Assembly: GCA_003281455.1 (NCBI GenBank)
Contig: QCBX01000007.1
Span: 1-64,000 of the forward strand
DNA from: Prochlorococcus sp. AG-347-J21
GTDB taxonomy: Bacteria > Cyanobacteriota > Cyanobacteriia > PCC-6307 > Cyanobiaceae
Length of the DNA: 64,000 nt
Reading direction: 5' to 3'
Shown: positions 38,110-47,830 of the stretch, piece by piece
Position numbering within the stretch: the first letter of the stretch is position 1
Layout: every line of letters begins with the position of its first letter
Notes under the pieces: model-generated
What the model was told of the DNA's origin: nothing
What the model saw: only the letters and a program-made list of their open reading frames with translations
The model's database searches: none
Position numbers and translations under genes: made by a program

Positions 38110-38895
38110 ATGTCTGGTTCTGGTGAGTGCAGACTAAAAGGTCTCTGTATTAAAGCTTCTCCACTAGGCGAGAATGATAGATTAATAACTATCCTTTCCG
38201 ATGAGCAAGGGATTGTTAGATTAGCGGTTCCTGGTGCTAGGCGTCCTAAAAGTAGTCTTGCCGCGGCTACTCCTTTAACATATTTAAGTCTGCAGATTTT
38301 TGGGAAAAGAAATCTTAAATCTGTACGTCAAATTAAAATATTAAAAAGCTATTCTGGTCTAGGGAAAAATATTGAATGTCTTGCAGCCGCACAAGCAATA
38401 ACTGAATTAACATTTTTATTAGTAGGTAATAATGACAAGCAACAAGACTATTTATCTTGCGTTCTTGCACATCTTGATAGGATTTATTTATATGAAGAGT
38501 CTCAAGAAGAAGATATTAAAATGCTCTCAATGAGTATTCAATCTTTAATCCATCTACTAGCCATAGGAGGTATTAATTTACCAATTCATCATTGTTGTAA
38601 AACTGGAGAACCTATTATTCCACCTTTAGGAAATTGGGAATGGAGTTGTTATTTTTTACCAAGTGAAGGGTTTTCATCCATAGAAGATCCTCAAAATAAT
38701 CTAAAAATAAATGCATCTGAAGTTGCTCTATTACAGAGACTTCTTTTCCCAGAATTACCAATAAAATCTAATGGAGAGTTGTTGGGTCCCAAAAAAGTCT
38801 GGCTTAAAATATTATTCATTATTGAGACATGGATCTCTACTCAATTAGAGAAGGATCTATCTTCACTAAAAATGTTGAGAGAAATATATAGTTAG
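38110..38895 (+). CDS. recO: DNA repair protein RecO
   Basis: Recombination mediator of the RecFOR pathway. The N-terminal OB fold has LCIKASPLGENDRLITILSDEQGIVRLAVPGARR. The C-terminal helical part contains a cysteine/histidine site (HHCCKTGEPI), where RecO normally binds zinc. Start ATG is the base after the DeoC-like stop. Length 261 is normal. Confidence 0.94.
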   Translation: MSGSGECRLKGLCIKASPLGENDRLITILSDEQGIVRLAVPGARRPKSSLAAATPLTYLSLQIFGKRNLKSVRQIKILKSYSGLGKNIECLAAAQAITELTFLLVGNNDKQQDYLSCVLAHLDRIYLYEESQEEDIKMLSMSIQSLIHLLAIGGINLPIHHCCKTGEPIIPPLGNWEWSCYFLPSEGFSSIEDPQNNLKINASEVALLQRLLFPELPIKSNGELLGPKKVWLKILFIIETWISTQLEKDLSSLKMLREIYS

Positions 38896-38980
38896 CATTT
38901 TCATAAAGCATTAAAAATTTTAAAAAATATGATCATGGCGCCTTTGACTGTTAACTTAATAAATAGTTAATTCAATTAAT

Positions 38981-40147
38981 GTGGTTCATATTGCCTGGTT
39001 GGGAAAAAAATCCCCTTTTTGTGGAAATGTTTCTTACGGTAATTCAACTACTAAGGAATTAAAGGCCAGAGGGCATAAAATTAGTTTTATTCATTTCGAC
39101 AATCCCTCTAGTTCAAATTCATCAAACCCATTATTTCTTGCAAATGATCCTGATGTAAGTCTCCCATATTTAATTAAATCTCAAGTTTATACAATACCCT
39201 CGCCAAGGGCAGAAAAAGAGCTAAGGCTATCATTGGAAAGATTAAAACCTGATATAGTACATGCAAGCCTAACTTTATCTCCTTTAGACTTTAGACTGCC
39301 AGAGCTTTGTAATGAAATCAATGTTCCTCTTATAGGAACATTTCATCCACCATTTGATGCAAAAAATAGAAATCTAACTGCAAGTACTCAACAATTAACG
39401 TATCAACTTTATGCTCCCTCTTTAGCAAAGTTCGATAAAATAATTATTTTTTCTGAACCTCAAAAAAATGTTCTTGAGAAATTAGGAGTACCTAAAGAAA
39501 AACAAATAATTATCCCAAACGGTGTTAATGAAAATATTTGGAAACCTTTTTGCAAAAACAGTAAAAAATATGATCAGGTAAAAAACAAACTCGGAAATGA
39601 AAGAATCTTTTTATATATGGGAAGGATTGCAAATGAGAAAAATATCGAGGCACTTTTACGTTCTTGGCGCCAAACAAAAACTCAAAATTGCAAATTAGTT
39701 ATTGTTGGGGATGGACCAATGAAGCCAACACTTGAGAATAGTTTTTCTAACCTTGGCAATGAGAAATTAATTTGGTGGGGTGCCGAATTAGATTTAGAGA
39801 CTAGGATAGCAATAATGCAAATAGCAGAAGTATTTTTCTTACCAAGTTTAGTAGAAGGTTTATCATTATCACTTTTAGAGGCAATGTCTGCTGGTACTGC
39901 TTGTGTAGCTACAGATGCCGGAGCTGATGGTGAAGTTTTAGATAACGGAGCAGGAATAGTAATTTCAACTGATAATGTTACTGGACAATTAAAAACTATA
40001 ATCCCAATTCTTGTAGAACACCCTTCATTTACAAAAGATCTTGGAGAAAAAGCTAGAGAACGTATAATTGAGAGATATACAATTGCTAAAAATATAAATT
40101 CACTTGAAAAAGTTTATATGAACATAAAAGATAATTCAAAAACCTAA
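38981..40147 (+). CDS. GT4-family glycosyltransferase (possibly DgdA, digalactosyldiacylglycerol synthase)
   Basis: 388 residues with a GT-B fold. The N-terminal is VHIAWLGKKSPFCGNVSYG, and the donor-binding C-terminal half has LYMGRIANEKNIEALLRSW, LVIVGDGPMK and the EX7E motif SLVEGLSLSLLEAMSAG. The opening is strongly conserved in cyanobacterial GT4 enzymes; one such enzyme is the DGDG synthase DgdA, but this assignment is from memory and not certain. The start is GTG. Its last 4 bases overlap the end of the convergent proC. Confidence 0.7.
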   Translation: MVHIAWLGKKSPFCGNVSYGNSTTKELKARGHKISFIHFDNPSSSNSSNPLFLANDPDVSLPYLIKSQVYTIPSPRAEKELRLSLERLKPDIVHASLTLSPLDFRLPELCNEINVPLIGTFHPPFDAKNRNLTASTQQLTYQLYAPSLAKFDKIIIFSEPQKNVLEKLGVPKEKQIIIPNGVNENIWKPFCKNSKKYDQVKNKLGNERIFLYMGRIANEKNIEALLRSWRQTKTQNCKLVIVGDGPMKPTLENSFSNLGNEKLIWWGAELDLETRIAIMQIAEVFFLPSLVEGLSLSLLEAMSAGTACVATDAGADGEVLDNGAGIVISTDNVTGQLKTIIPILVEHPSFTKDLGEKARERIIERYTIAKNINSLEKVYMNIKDNSKT

Positions 40148-40957
40148 CGAAACTCTTTACTTCGATTACTAGCTGAAACTATTGATTCCATTAATGCTGA
40201 CCTTACACTCTTTTTTTCTAAAACCCTCAAAGCAGAAATAGTTGTTCCACCTGGAGAGGTTACTAAATTTTTAAGCTCAGAAGTAGTAAGTTTATTTTCC
40301 TTTATTAGACAAATAGTTCCTAGTATCATTTCCATAACAAGTTCCTCTGAAATTATTTTTGGTAATCCGCCGCTTAATCCTCCATCACTTAATGCTTCTA
40401 TAATTAAAGCAATAATTGCAGGACCTGATGAAGTTAAAGCTAAAAATATATCAAGGTAATCTTCAGCAAATTCATAAATTTTACTAGTATTTTCAAATAA
40501 TTTTTTTGTAAATTGTTTCTGATCTTCTGTAATTTCTTCTCCCCAAGAAATCCCTGTTAAACCTTTTCCAATAGTTATTGGAATATTTGTAACCACTCTC
40601 ACACATTTATGATTAGGAAACTTTTGAGTAAGTCTATTTATTGAAACCCCGGCAAGAATTGAAACTATTAAATTGTCCTTATTTTTTATATGATGGGCCT
40701 CACTTATATCATTTAATTGTTGGGGTTTTATCGAAAGAAGTTTATATTTACAATCCCAAATTATTTTTGACTCTTTAGAACCTGATTTATAAACATTTAT
40801 ATTATGTTTATAATTTTTTTTTTATATTTTCTAAACTTTTTTCTGTATTTACAATACAAAAAACATTCTCTGGCTGAACTAATTTGTTATCTAATAGAGG
40901 AGTTACTATAGCACTTGCAATATTTCCAAAACCAATAATCGCAATTTTATCTGTCAC
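40144..40957 (-). pseudogene. proC: Pyrroline-5-carboxylate reductase, frameshifted at an A10 run
   Basis: Two open parts join into one 270-residue ProC if a single A is removed. The 5' part (GTG at 40957 to TAA at 40808-40810, 49 aa) begins MTDKIAIIGFGNIASAI, the NADPH-binding loop. It breaks in ten consecutive A residues (coding strand, 40823 to 40814). The other frame continues NYKHNINVYKSGSK..., with SILAGVSI, RVVTNIPITIGKGLTG, the catalytic region TSSGPAIIALIIEALSDGG and LVTSPGGTTISALRVLE. 814 bases minus one is exactly 271 codons. It may be a sequencing error, a real null allele, or rescued by polymerase slippage. Last gene of the aroQ-to-proC run. Confidence 0.85.
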
Positions 40958-40964
40958 AGATTAA

Positions 40965-41540
40965 TCATGAATAAGCACTTAATTTAGAATTACCCCATGC
41001 TGGTTCAGGAGTAGTATTTTTGCCCAAACTATATTGTGGTGTGTTTTCTGTAGACACAGAAGAAGGAGAAGCTTCTTCTGGGGAAGAACTAGTTACATTT
41101 ACACAACTTGGAGCAAAAAGAAAAATACTTTCACCGACTCTCTCTTGATGTCCATCAATTGCATATGTGCCCCCAGCAATAAAATCAACCGCTCTTTGAG
41201 CTTGATCAGGATCCATCATAGTTAAATTGAGAATTACAGTTTTTCTCTCTCTTAATGCTTGTATAGCTTGAGGCATCTCATCAAAACTTCTTGGTTCCAT
41301 TAAGCTTACTTCTGAGGATGAATTTGAGATTCCAGGCATACCAACTACTTTTGATGATCTGTTGTTATTCATGAAATCGAATGGATTTGAATTTGCGAGG
41401 GAATTTGAATTCTTTGGAGTTTGTTTGAAATTATTAATATCATTTAATTCATCCTCTGAAGCATAATCCAACTCATCAAAATCATCATCGAGATACTCAT
41501 CCCCTGCAACAACTGCCTTTAATCTAGAAATAAGTGACAC
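40965..41540 (-). CDS. sepF: Cell division protein SepF
   Basis: FtsZ-binding, membrane-associated septum protein (Cdv2 in cyanobacteria). The 191 residues have a short N-terminal amphipathic helix ([12 protein letters not shown]), an acidic linker, and the SepF core [53 protein letters not shown] and [11 protein letters not shown]. The start is GTG. It lies between pipY (150 bases) and proC (7 bases). Confidence 0.95.
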   Translation of the reverse strand: MSLISRLKAVVAGDEYLDDDFDELDYASEDELNDINNFKQTPKNSNSLANSNPFDFMNNNRSSKVVGMPGISNSSSEVSLMEPRSFDEMPQAIQALRERKTVILNLTMMDPDQAQRAVDFIAGGTYAIDGHQERVGESIFLFAPSCVNVTSSSPEEASPSSVSTENTPQYSLGKNTTPEPAWGNSKLSAYS

Positions 41541-41563
41541 CTTTTAAATCCTCTTTAAATTGA

Positions 41564-41612
41564 TTACTAAGGTTTAAGAACCTTAAGTAATAGATTCATT
41601 TTTTAAATGAAT
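41564..41612 (-). promoter_or_regulatory. Two adjacent hairpins in the sepF leader
   Basis: Read on the minus strand, the first is ATTCATTT/AAATGAAT with a 3-base loop (41594-41612). The second is TTACTTAAGGTT with AACCTTAGTAA, an 11-bp stem with one bulged base and a 4-base loop (41564-41590). No T-run follows the second. They could end pipY transcription in part or shape the sepF 5' leader. Confidence 0.45.
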
Positions 41613-41690
41613 AAACTACCTATACTTAAATAACGTTAGTTGAACTTTACTGCAAGTTTATAGATAAGATTTTTATAAAAAAATAACTAA

Positions 41691-42326
41691 TTAGGATCTA
41701 CCTCCAAAAATCAATGATCCTAATCTTAACCAAGTTGATCCAGCGTCTATAGCTTCCTCCCAATCACCTGACATCCCCATGGAACAATCTGGTAGTTGCA
41801 GAGAATCAGCGAGAGCACGACATTTTTTGAACAATTCTGAATTTTCTTTAGAGCTAAGTCCTTTAGGATTGATAGTCATCAAACCGGTTAATGAAATATT
41901 TTTCAACTCTTGAATTTCTCTCCATTTCAAAATTAAAAATTTAGGATTAAAGCCTCCTTTAGTAGGGTCATCACTCAACTTAACCTGCAACATTATTAAT
42001 GGATTTTTCTTCTCTTCACGTGAAATATTAGAAATCTTTTGCAACTTTTCAAATGAATCTACTGAATGAATATATTTAAAATTTTGAACTATTTTTCTTA
42101 TTTTATTACTTTGTATTCTTCCAATAAAGTGCCAATTTATTTGTTTAAGATCTTTTAAGGACAATTGTTTTTCAAATGCCTCTTGAACCTTACTTTCACC
42201 AAAATCGTTCTGACCTATATTTTGAATAGTCTTGATTTCTTGACTTTTAAATCCTTTACTTACCGCAAGAATATTTACATTTGATGGTATTTTATTTTTT
42301 ATTTTTAAATAATTTGCAGGGTTCAC
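41691..42326 (-). CDS. pipY: PipY, PLP-binding protein (YggS/PLPBP family)
   Basis: 211-residue TIM-barrel PLP homeostasis protein. The PLP-lysine region is VNILAVSKGF, with HFIGRIQSNKIRKI, SLTGLMTIN and SMGMSGDWEEAIDAGSTWLRLG all family-typical. In cyanobacteria this gene lies next to pipX, as here (3-base gap), and is called PipY. The start is GTG. Confidence 0.93.
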   Translation of the reverse strand: MNPANYLKIKNKIPSNVNILAVSKGFKSQEIKTIQNIGQNDFGESKVQEAFEKQLSLKDLKQINWHFIGRIQSNKIRKIVQNFKYIHSVDSFEKLQKISNISREEKKNPLIMLQVKLSDDPTKGGFNPKFLILKWREIQELKNISLTGLMTINPKGLSSKENSELFKKCRALADSLQLPDCSMGMSGDWEEAIDAGSTWLRLGSLIFGGRS

Positions 42327-42329
42327 CTT

Positions 42330-42596
42330 TTATAAGAAAGTTTGCGTAAATAAATTCTCCCATTTAGATAGTTCTTCAGATCCTTTTCTTCTAGCTTTTT
42401 GAAGGTTTAATTCGGCCTGATTACGGGCATCTAAATAAGGTATAACCTCAAAAAAAACTTCTCTCTGTCGAACTTCTACTAAGAAAAACATTTTTTGAGC
42501 GTATAAAGTCGCATAAATATCTCTGCCATCGTTTCCAGGAGAAACTTGGTACAACATGCCAAATGTTGGATGGTTTAAATAACGCTCAGAACTCAA
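42330..42596 (-). CDS. pipX: PipX, PII-interacting/NtcA coactivator protein
   Basis: 88 residues beginning SSERYLNHPTFGMLYQV and containing TLYAQKMFFLVE, both PipX signatures. PipX swaps between the PII protein (low 2-oxoglutarate) and the transcription factor NtcA (high 2-oxoglutarate), coupling nitrogen status to gene expression. The start is TTG. Directly followed by pipY. Confidence 0.93.
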   Translation of the reverse strand: MSSERYLNHPTFGMLYQVSPGNDGRDIYATLYAQKMFFLVEVRQREVFFEVIPYLDARNQAELNLQKARRKGSEELSKWENLFTQTFL

Positions 42597-42615
42597 ACCT
42601 AAAATATTGTGTTAT

Positions 42616-43530
42616 TTATAATGCACCATACAGTTTTCTAAGAAAAATTGCTATGCAAATAAAACAAATCGATAATGTATTAACAATTACATTGAGAGAT
42701 TTTGAAGGATAAAGAGTTCTAAATCTGTTGGTTTTTATAATAATTTTTTTCTTTGAAAGTAATGATTCTGCTCCATGATCAATTCTCAGAAATATATTTT
42801 GAAATAACCTTTCCACTAAGATTAATAAAACATTAAAGGATTTCTTTAGTCCTAAATTTCGAAAATTTATTGATCTAACTGACACTGATTTAATAATATT
42901 TTGCAGTTCTTCCTGCACTAGAGGAATAAAACGTAATGCAATTAACAACTGAAAAAGCCACTTACTAGTTGGCAATCCAATCTTTCTTAATGGATACATA
43001 AACCAACTTAATCCCCATACAATGTCTTCCTGCAATGTGGTTAAAAGCATCAAATTCACACTATGAATAACAGTAAATATCAATGTGGAGGTTTTTATTC
43101 CTAGTTCAAAAGCTTTTCTTGATAAGTTGTAGGGACCAAAATTAATAAACCATATCTTCTGCGAGGGAATTTGCATAATATTCCATTCCTTTTGGCTTTC
43201 CAGTACTACTTGCAACTCATTGGGATTTCTTAAGTAGCCATCAAGAGATTGAATATCAGATGAGGCAAGTATTGATATACATCCAATTAATAGGGACAAA
43301 CATGAGAGAAAAAATAATGATCGCCACCATACCCTAGATGGCAATAAACTTAAAAAAGTAATCAATAGTAAAAAACCAACTAAACTCAATCTCCATATTG
43401 GACCTGCCCAAATTGGAGTGATTAAAAATATCATTACCATAATTATTTTTAATCTACTATCTATAATTCTTAGCCAACTTCTATTACCATGAACGTATTG
43501 ACCAACAGAAAATTTGGTAAGCAAATTCAT
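42616..43530 (-). CDS. ECF transporter transmembrane component (EcfT/CbiQ family)
   Basis: 304 residues with about five helices. The N-terminal HGNRSWLRIIDSRLKIIMVM and the coupling region LLIALRFIPLVQEELQNI..SVSVRS are typical of EcfT. It couples ATPases to a vitamin- or metal-binding S component, but no ATPase or S gene is adjacent. It overlaps the der stop by one base (TAATG), so it is translationally coupled to der, an arrangement I recall as common in cyanobacteria. Confidence 0.87.
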   Translation of the reverse strand: MNLLTKFSVGQYVHGNRSWLRIIDSRLKIIMVMIFLITPIWAGPIWRLSLVGFLLLITFLSLLPSRVWWRSLFFLSCLSLLIGCISILASSDIQSLDGYLRNPNELQVVLESQKEWNIMQIPSQKIWFINFGPYNLSRKAFELGIKTSTLIFTVIHSVNLMLLTTLQEDIVWGLSWFMYPLRKIGLPTSKWLFQLLIALRFIPLVQEELQNIIKSVSVRSINFRNLGLKKSFNVLLILVERLFQNIFLRIDHGAESLLSKKKIIIKTNRFRTLYPSKSLNVIVNTLSICFICIAIFLRKLYGAL

Positions 43531-44903
43531 TAATCTTTTTGAATTAACTCAATATTTTCTCTTTCGACTTCTTTATTTAAAGCTCTTTGCTGTTTTCCTC
43601 TCCAAATTAAAATAAGGGGTGTGCCTTCAAAGCCTAAATTTACTCTTATTTGTTTTTCAATATATCTTCTATAAGTTATTCCGAATAATTTAGGGTCATT
43701 TACAAAAAGAGTAAAAGTGGGAGGTTTGTTCTTTACTTGAGTACCGTAATAAAGTCTACCTTGCTTGCCGCTTCTCTTCGTTGGAGGACTTTTCCAACTG
43801 ATTGCTTCTTTAAGTACTTCATTAACTACAGATGTTGTAACTCTTCTTCTATGTTGATTTACAGCATTAAGAGCATGCTCAAAAATATTATCAACTCTTT
43901 GGCCAGTTAGGGCAGATATAAAAATCATTTTTGACCAGTGTAAAAAATAAAGTTTGGATCTAAGTTCTTTTTCTACTTGATAAATTGTTGAACTATTTTT
44001 TTCTACAAGATCCCATTTATTAACAACAATTATGCAAGCTCTGCCTTGTTCTTCTATGCGCCCAGCCAGCTTCTGGTCTTGATCAGTTACTCCATCTATA
44101 GCATCTATAACTAAAACACAAACATCACTTCTATCTATAGATTTAAAAGCCCTATTAATACCGAAGAATTCAGTACCATATTTAACATTTTTCTTTCTTC
44201 TAATCCCTGCAGTATCAATAATTTTCCAATAATTATCACCTTTTTGAATAAGCGTATCTATTGAATCAGTTGTTGTACCACTAATATCACTAACTATTGC
44301 TCTTTTTTCTCCACAGATTGAATTTAACAAACTAGATTTACCAACATTAGGTCTACCAATAATTGACATCATTATCTTTTCTTCATCATCCTGGATATTA
44401 TTTTCAGGAAGTTCGCCAATAACGAGATCTAAAAGATCTCCAGTACCTGAACCATGAATAGCCGAAACAGGGTTAGGTTCGCCCAATCCTAATTTCCAGA
44501 ACTCCGAAGCTAGGGATATTCCTAGAGTAGTCGATTCGCATTTATTAACAGCAACAATTGTTTTACAGCTAGAGTTTCTTAACCATTTTGCTATTGATAA
44601 ATCACCATCAGTAATGCCTTGATTCCCATCTACCACCAGTAACGCGAGTGAAGCCTCTTCAAGAGCCAAGAAAACTTGTGTCCTTATCTCTGGGAGAAAT
44701 TCACTATCATCATCAAAAACTAACCCTCCAGTATCAACTATTTGAAATTCCTTACCTCCCCATGAAGCATTTTGATAAGTTCTATCTCTTGTAACACCAG
44801 GCTTATCAAATACTATTGCATCATTACTTTGGCAAAGTCGATTAACTAAGGTAGATTTCCCAACATTCGGTCTTCCGATAATTGCTATTGTAGGAAGAAT
44901 CAA
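43530..44903 (-). CDS. der: Ribosome biogenesis GTPase Der (EngA)
   Basis: Tandem-GTPase needed for 50S assembly. The first G domain has [14 protein letters not shown] (residues 8-21) and DTGG, with NKCES. The second has [25 protein letters not shown] and NKWDLVEK, then the KH-like C-terminal domain. The 457-residue length is normal. Confidence 0.98.
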   Translation of the reverse strand: MILPTIAIIGRPNVGKSTLVNRLCQSNDAIVFDKPGVTRDRTYQNASWGGKEFQIVDTGGLVFDDDSEFLPEIRTQVFLALEEASLALLVVDGNQGITDGDLSIAKWLRNSSCKTIVAVNKCESTTLGISLASEFWKLGLGEPNPVSAIHGSGTGDLLDLVIGELPENNIQDDEEKIMMSIIGRPNVGKSSLLNSICGEKRAIVSDISGTTTDSIDTLIQKGDNYWKIIDTAGIRRKKNVKYGTEFFGINRAFKSIDRSDVCVLVIDAIDGVTDQDQKLAGRIEEQGRACIIVVNKWDLVEKNSSTIYQVEKELRSKLYFLHWSKMIFISALTGQRVDNIFEHALNAVNQHRRRVTTSVVNEVLKEAISWKSPPTKRSGKQGRLYYGTQVKNKPPTFTLFVNDPKLFGITYRRYIEKQIRVNLGFEGTPLILIWRGKQQRALNKEVERENIELIQKD

Positions 44904-44977
44904 TTCTTCTCTCCAAAGAAAGTAGTATTCATTACAACTATACCTTTAATAGAATCATTTACCTTATTCAAAAAAAC

Positions 44978-45463
44978 TTATTTAATTTCTGGATCGCCAA
45001 AATGTCCTTTAACTGGATTAGCCGGTGGTGAACTTGGACTTGGCATTAATCCATTATCTTCTGAAAAACAATCATTTTCAATCGCCCAATAAATTAACCA
45101 ATTTACTACCGTCGCTCTTCTAGTTCTTCTTGGATAGAGTTCATTAATCTTATAACCTTTAAAATTAAGAAAATTTTTCAGTCCCTGTTTATAGTCTTTT
45201 GGAATTGATCGAGTCAAATGTACTGAGGCTGGTCGCTCTGAAATGATTTGAGGAGCTTTTTCAAATCTTTCTGACCAATAAGAAGGAGTTAATACGCTAA
45301 AGGACCAATCATTTATAGATAGTTCTTTAGTGTAAAAAAGTCTTTCCCAAACTAATTCACAAACAAATACATCACTAACCTTATCTTCAAGAATAAGAAA
45401 TAATAGTTTTTTACATATTGGCCATGTAAATTGATTTTCAACTAATTTTTCTTTTTTATACAT
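44978..45463 (-). CDS. DUF1823 family protein
   Basis: 161 residues. Family pattern WPICKKLLFLILEDKVSDVFVCELVWERL near the N-terminus, RPASVHLTRSIPKDYKQGLKNFL, and LYPRRTRRATVVNWLIYW. The family is found in cyanobacteria and plastid lineages; its function is unknown to me. The ATG overlaps the cobI stop by one base. The C-terminus is Pro/Ser-rich and disordered. Confidence 0.85.
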   Translation of the reverse strand: MYKKEKLVENQFTWPICKKLLFLILEDKVSDVFVCELVWERLFYTKELSINDWSFSVLTPSYWSERFEKAPQIISERPASVHLTRSIPKDYKQGLKNFLNFKGYKINELYPRRTRRATVVNWLIYWAIENDCFSEDNGLMPSPSSPPANPVKGHFGDPEIK

Positions 45464-46218
45464 TAATCGAACCTTATCAAAATTAAAGAAAAATAAGGCA
45501 TAAACTCCTTTTTATATTGTGATGCATATTGAATAATTTGATCAGGCATCCCAACACTTAAAGCTATTAATGTTGTATTGATGATATCCTCTTTTTTCAA
45601 AATTTCCCTGACTAAATTCCATCTTTTGCCAACTTTCATAATGGCCAAAACCGTTCTATTTGCCTTACTTTCCCTAATTAGGGTTGTTAATTCAGATTCT
45701 GAAGAAGAGCATTCTTTGATGATCAATGTCTCGCCTTTTTTTACCAAATCAAAATCATTCAAAGCTGCTGCTGCTGAGATAGAGGAAATACCAGGTATGG
45801 TTTTAGTAATAATTTCAGCATGATTATTTTTTATTAACCTCAAGATATTAGAAGAACTTGCAAATAGTGAAGTATCTCCAAGACAAAGTAAAACAACTGA
45901 TTCGCCATTTTGTATAAATTTCACAATTATTTCTACAGCATTAGACCATATTTCATCTGGATCAAAATCCTTTCTAGCCATTGGAAAGATGATAGGGATA
46001 TTTTTTTTAAATTTGGTGTATTTCTTGACTATTTCCGCAGCAAAACTCTTTTTATTATCATCTGATATTGGGAAAACTATAACTTTCGCTTTTTTTATTG
46101 CATCCAAAGCAGCAATTGTTAAAAGCGATGGATCTCCAGGGCCTACACCAACGATGGTGAATGTTGTTGAATCAGTTTTATATGGATTAAGTAAATTTAA
46201 GAACTTTTTTATTATCAT
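45463..46218 (-). CDS. cobI: Precorrin-2 C(20)-methyltransferase
   Basis: Cobalamin (pseudocobalamin) pathway tetrapyrrole methylase. Motifs FTIVGVGPGDPSLLTIAALDAI, the CLGDTSLFASS loop and GISSISAAAA are typical. A longer frame opens at 46287 but would overlap miaE by more than 50 bases. The ATG at 46218 (MIIKKFLNLLNPYK) leaves a 16-base gap and is preferred. Coupled to the DUF1823 gene. Confidence 0.9.
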   Translation of the reverse strand: MIIKKFLNLLNPYKTDSTTFTIVGVGPGDPSLLTIAALDAIKKAKVIVFPISDDNKKSFAAEIVKKYTKFKKNIPIIFPMARKDFDPDEIWSNAVEIIVKFIQNGESVVLLCLGDTSLFASSSNILRLIKNNHAEIITKTIPGISSISAAAALNDFDLVKKGETLIIKECSSSESELTTLIRESKANRTVLAIMKVGKRWNLVREILKKEDIINTTLIALSVGMPDQIIQYASQYKKEFMPYFSLILIRFD

Positions 46219-46234
46219 TTTTATTTTATTAACT

Positions 46235-46843
46235 TTAGCTATGTACCCTTGGCAATATAAAAGTTTCAGCCAGTATTGCTGACTCAATTTCAGACAATTC
46301 CTCTAACCTTTTGAAAGTTTGATTTTTAGAGAATTTAGTTTGCGCTAGTTTCCAGTAAACTCCAAAATGTCTTGCCTCACTCTCTAGCAGAGACTCATAA
46401 AGGGATTTAAACGATTTATCTTCGGAATTCAGCGCAAGCAAGCTTAATCTTTCATGACTTCTTGCTTCAATAAGTCCTGCTATTAAGAAACTATCAAGCA
46501 TTCTATTTGGCTCTTCCTTTCTTATATTCTTGGACAATTCAGCTCCATATGGAGGCGGTTTTAAGGTCTCAAGAGAATGTCCAAGATCCTTTAAAAAATA
46601 AAGTATTTTTTCAAAATGCTCTAATTCCTCTCTCGCTATTGGACTTAGAACTTCTGCCAGATTTGGTTCTGATGGATATCTAAACATCAATTGAATAGCT
46701 ACTCCTGCTGCTTTTCTTTCACAATGAGCATGGTCAATAAGAATATCTATTGGATTAGATAATGCGAGTTTAATCCACTCATCTGAGGTAAATGATGATA
46801 AATATTTTATATGAGAAGTTGGCCTTTTAAAATCGACTAGCAT
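46235..46843 (-). CDS. miaE: MiaE-like tRNA hydroxylase (diiron)
   Basis: 202 residues with the ferritin-like diiron ligands in DHAHCERKAAG, REELEHFEKIL, IEARSHERLSLL and ESEARHFGVYW. The family hydroxylates the ms2i6A37 modification of tRNAs, which needs molecular oxygen. It abuts aroQ and precedes cobI. Confidence 0.92.
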   Translation of the reverse strand: MLVDFKRPTSHIKYLSSFTSDEWIKLALSNPIDILIDHAHCERKAAGVAIQLMFRYPSEPNLAEVLSPIAREELEHFEKILYFLKDLGHSLETLKPPPYGAELSKNIRKEEPNRMLDSFLIAGLIEARSHERLSLLALNSEDKSFKSLYESLLESEARHFGVYWKLAQTKFSKNQTFKRLEELSEIESAILAETFILPRVHS

Positions 46844-47287
46844 TTAATCTTTAATACTCAAATATCCAATGATTCCTTCAAGTGCTAAGGAATAACTTGA
46901 TATGCCGAATCCACTAATAATTCCTATAGCTTTATCTGTAAGAAAAGATTCTTTACGAAAATCTTCTCTACTGAAAATATTTGAAATATGTAACTCTACA
47001 AACGGAATTTTTGATCCAATTAAAGCATCACGAATAGAAATCGAAGTATGAGTAAAAGCGCCCGCATTTATAAGAATACCTTGGATACTTTTGACAGACT
47101 CTTGTATTTTATCTACTATTTCTCCTTCATGATTACTTTGAAAGCATTCAAGATTAATACTTTTTTCTTGAGCAACTTTGGTTAAATCTTTTTCTATATC
47201 ACTCAATGTTTTATTACCATATATTTCAGGTTCTCGAGTGCCCAAAAGATTTAGATTTGGTCCATTTATCAATAAAATATTCATCAT
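46844..47287 (-). CDS. aroQ: 3-dehydroquinate dehydratase, type II
   Basis: Shikimate-pathway enzyme. It opens [20 protein letters not shown] and has [33 protein letters not shown] and [15 protein letters not shown], with the catalytic tyrosine in EPEIYG. The frame extends upstream to 47350, but the ATG-ATG pair at 47287/47284 gives the usual 146-147 residues. It heads the ten-gene minus-strand run. Confidence 0.95.
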   Translation of the reverse strand: MMNILLINGPNLNLLGTREPEIYGNKTLSDIEKDLTKVAQEKSINLECFQSNHEGEIVDKIQESVKSIQGILINAGAFTHTSISIRDALIGSKIPFVELHISNIFSREDFRKESFLTDKAIGIISGFGISSYSLALEGIIGYLSIKD

Positions 47288-47386
47288 CAATAAAGTCTTT
47301 TCTTTACAAATGCTATCTACAAAGAAACAAAAAAACCAAAACAATTTCACACAAAGTGTCCATTAACTGATAAGTTCAAATAGTGG

Positions 47387-47468
47387 GGGTCGGTGCCCGA
47401 GTGGTTAAAGGGGGCGGACTGTAAATCCGCTGGCTCTGCCTACGTTGGTTCAAATCCAACCCGGCCCA
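47387..47468 (+). tRNA. tRNA-Tyr (GTA)
   Basis: 82-base type II tRNA with a long variable arm. The acceptor GGGTCGG pairs with CCGGCCC (one T-G), the anticodon loop is CTGTAAA with GTA, and the T arm is GTTGG-TTCAAAT-CCAAC. The CCA end is not encoded. Confidence 0.97.
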
Positions 47469-47478
47469 CTTTAAAATT

Positions 47479-47550
<72 letters not shown>

Positions 47551-47638
47551 CTTGAGCATTTGATTAATATAACTGAGATCTCATAGATCAGCATTTTAAA
47601 AAGAATTCGAATATATTTAACATAGTTTGTCTTTAGTA

Positions 47639-47830
47639 ATGGCACTATCGTCATACCGGATGCACAAAATATATATTGCAGCAACCATGAATTATGGTAT
47701 TGGTTCTGATGATCCAGAGGAGTTGGCCTACTACAACAAAATCAGAAAAGAGATGGATGATATGAAAAAACAACCAATTAAAAAAGGGATTCCCCTCACT
47801 TGGGATACTCCCGAAGGAATGGTTAAATGA
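47639..47830 (+). CDS. Hypothetical protein, 63 aa
   Basis: ATG-started frame MALSSYRMHKIYIAATMNYG..., with an acidic then basic middle (YYNKIRKEMDDMKKQ) and an ending PLTWDTPEGMVK. A TTG four codons upstream is possible but less likely. No family recognised. Its TGA overlaps the start of the next small gene (ATGA). Confidence 0.6.
   Translation: MALSSYRMHKIYIAATMNYGIGSDDPEELAYYNKIRKEMDDMKKQPIKKGIPLTWDTPEGMVK

Noticed and set aside
46219..46287. Upstream extension of cobI
   Set aside because: It would overlap miaE by more than 50 bases and adds residues not typical of the methylase; the ATG at 46218 fits better.
47288..47350. Upstream extension of aroQ
   Set aside because: The extra 21 residues precede the normal AroQ start [10 protein letters not shown] and look like an untranslated leader.
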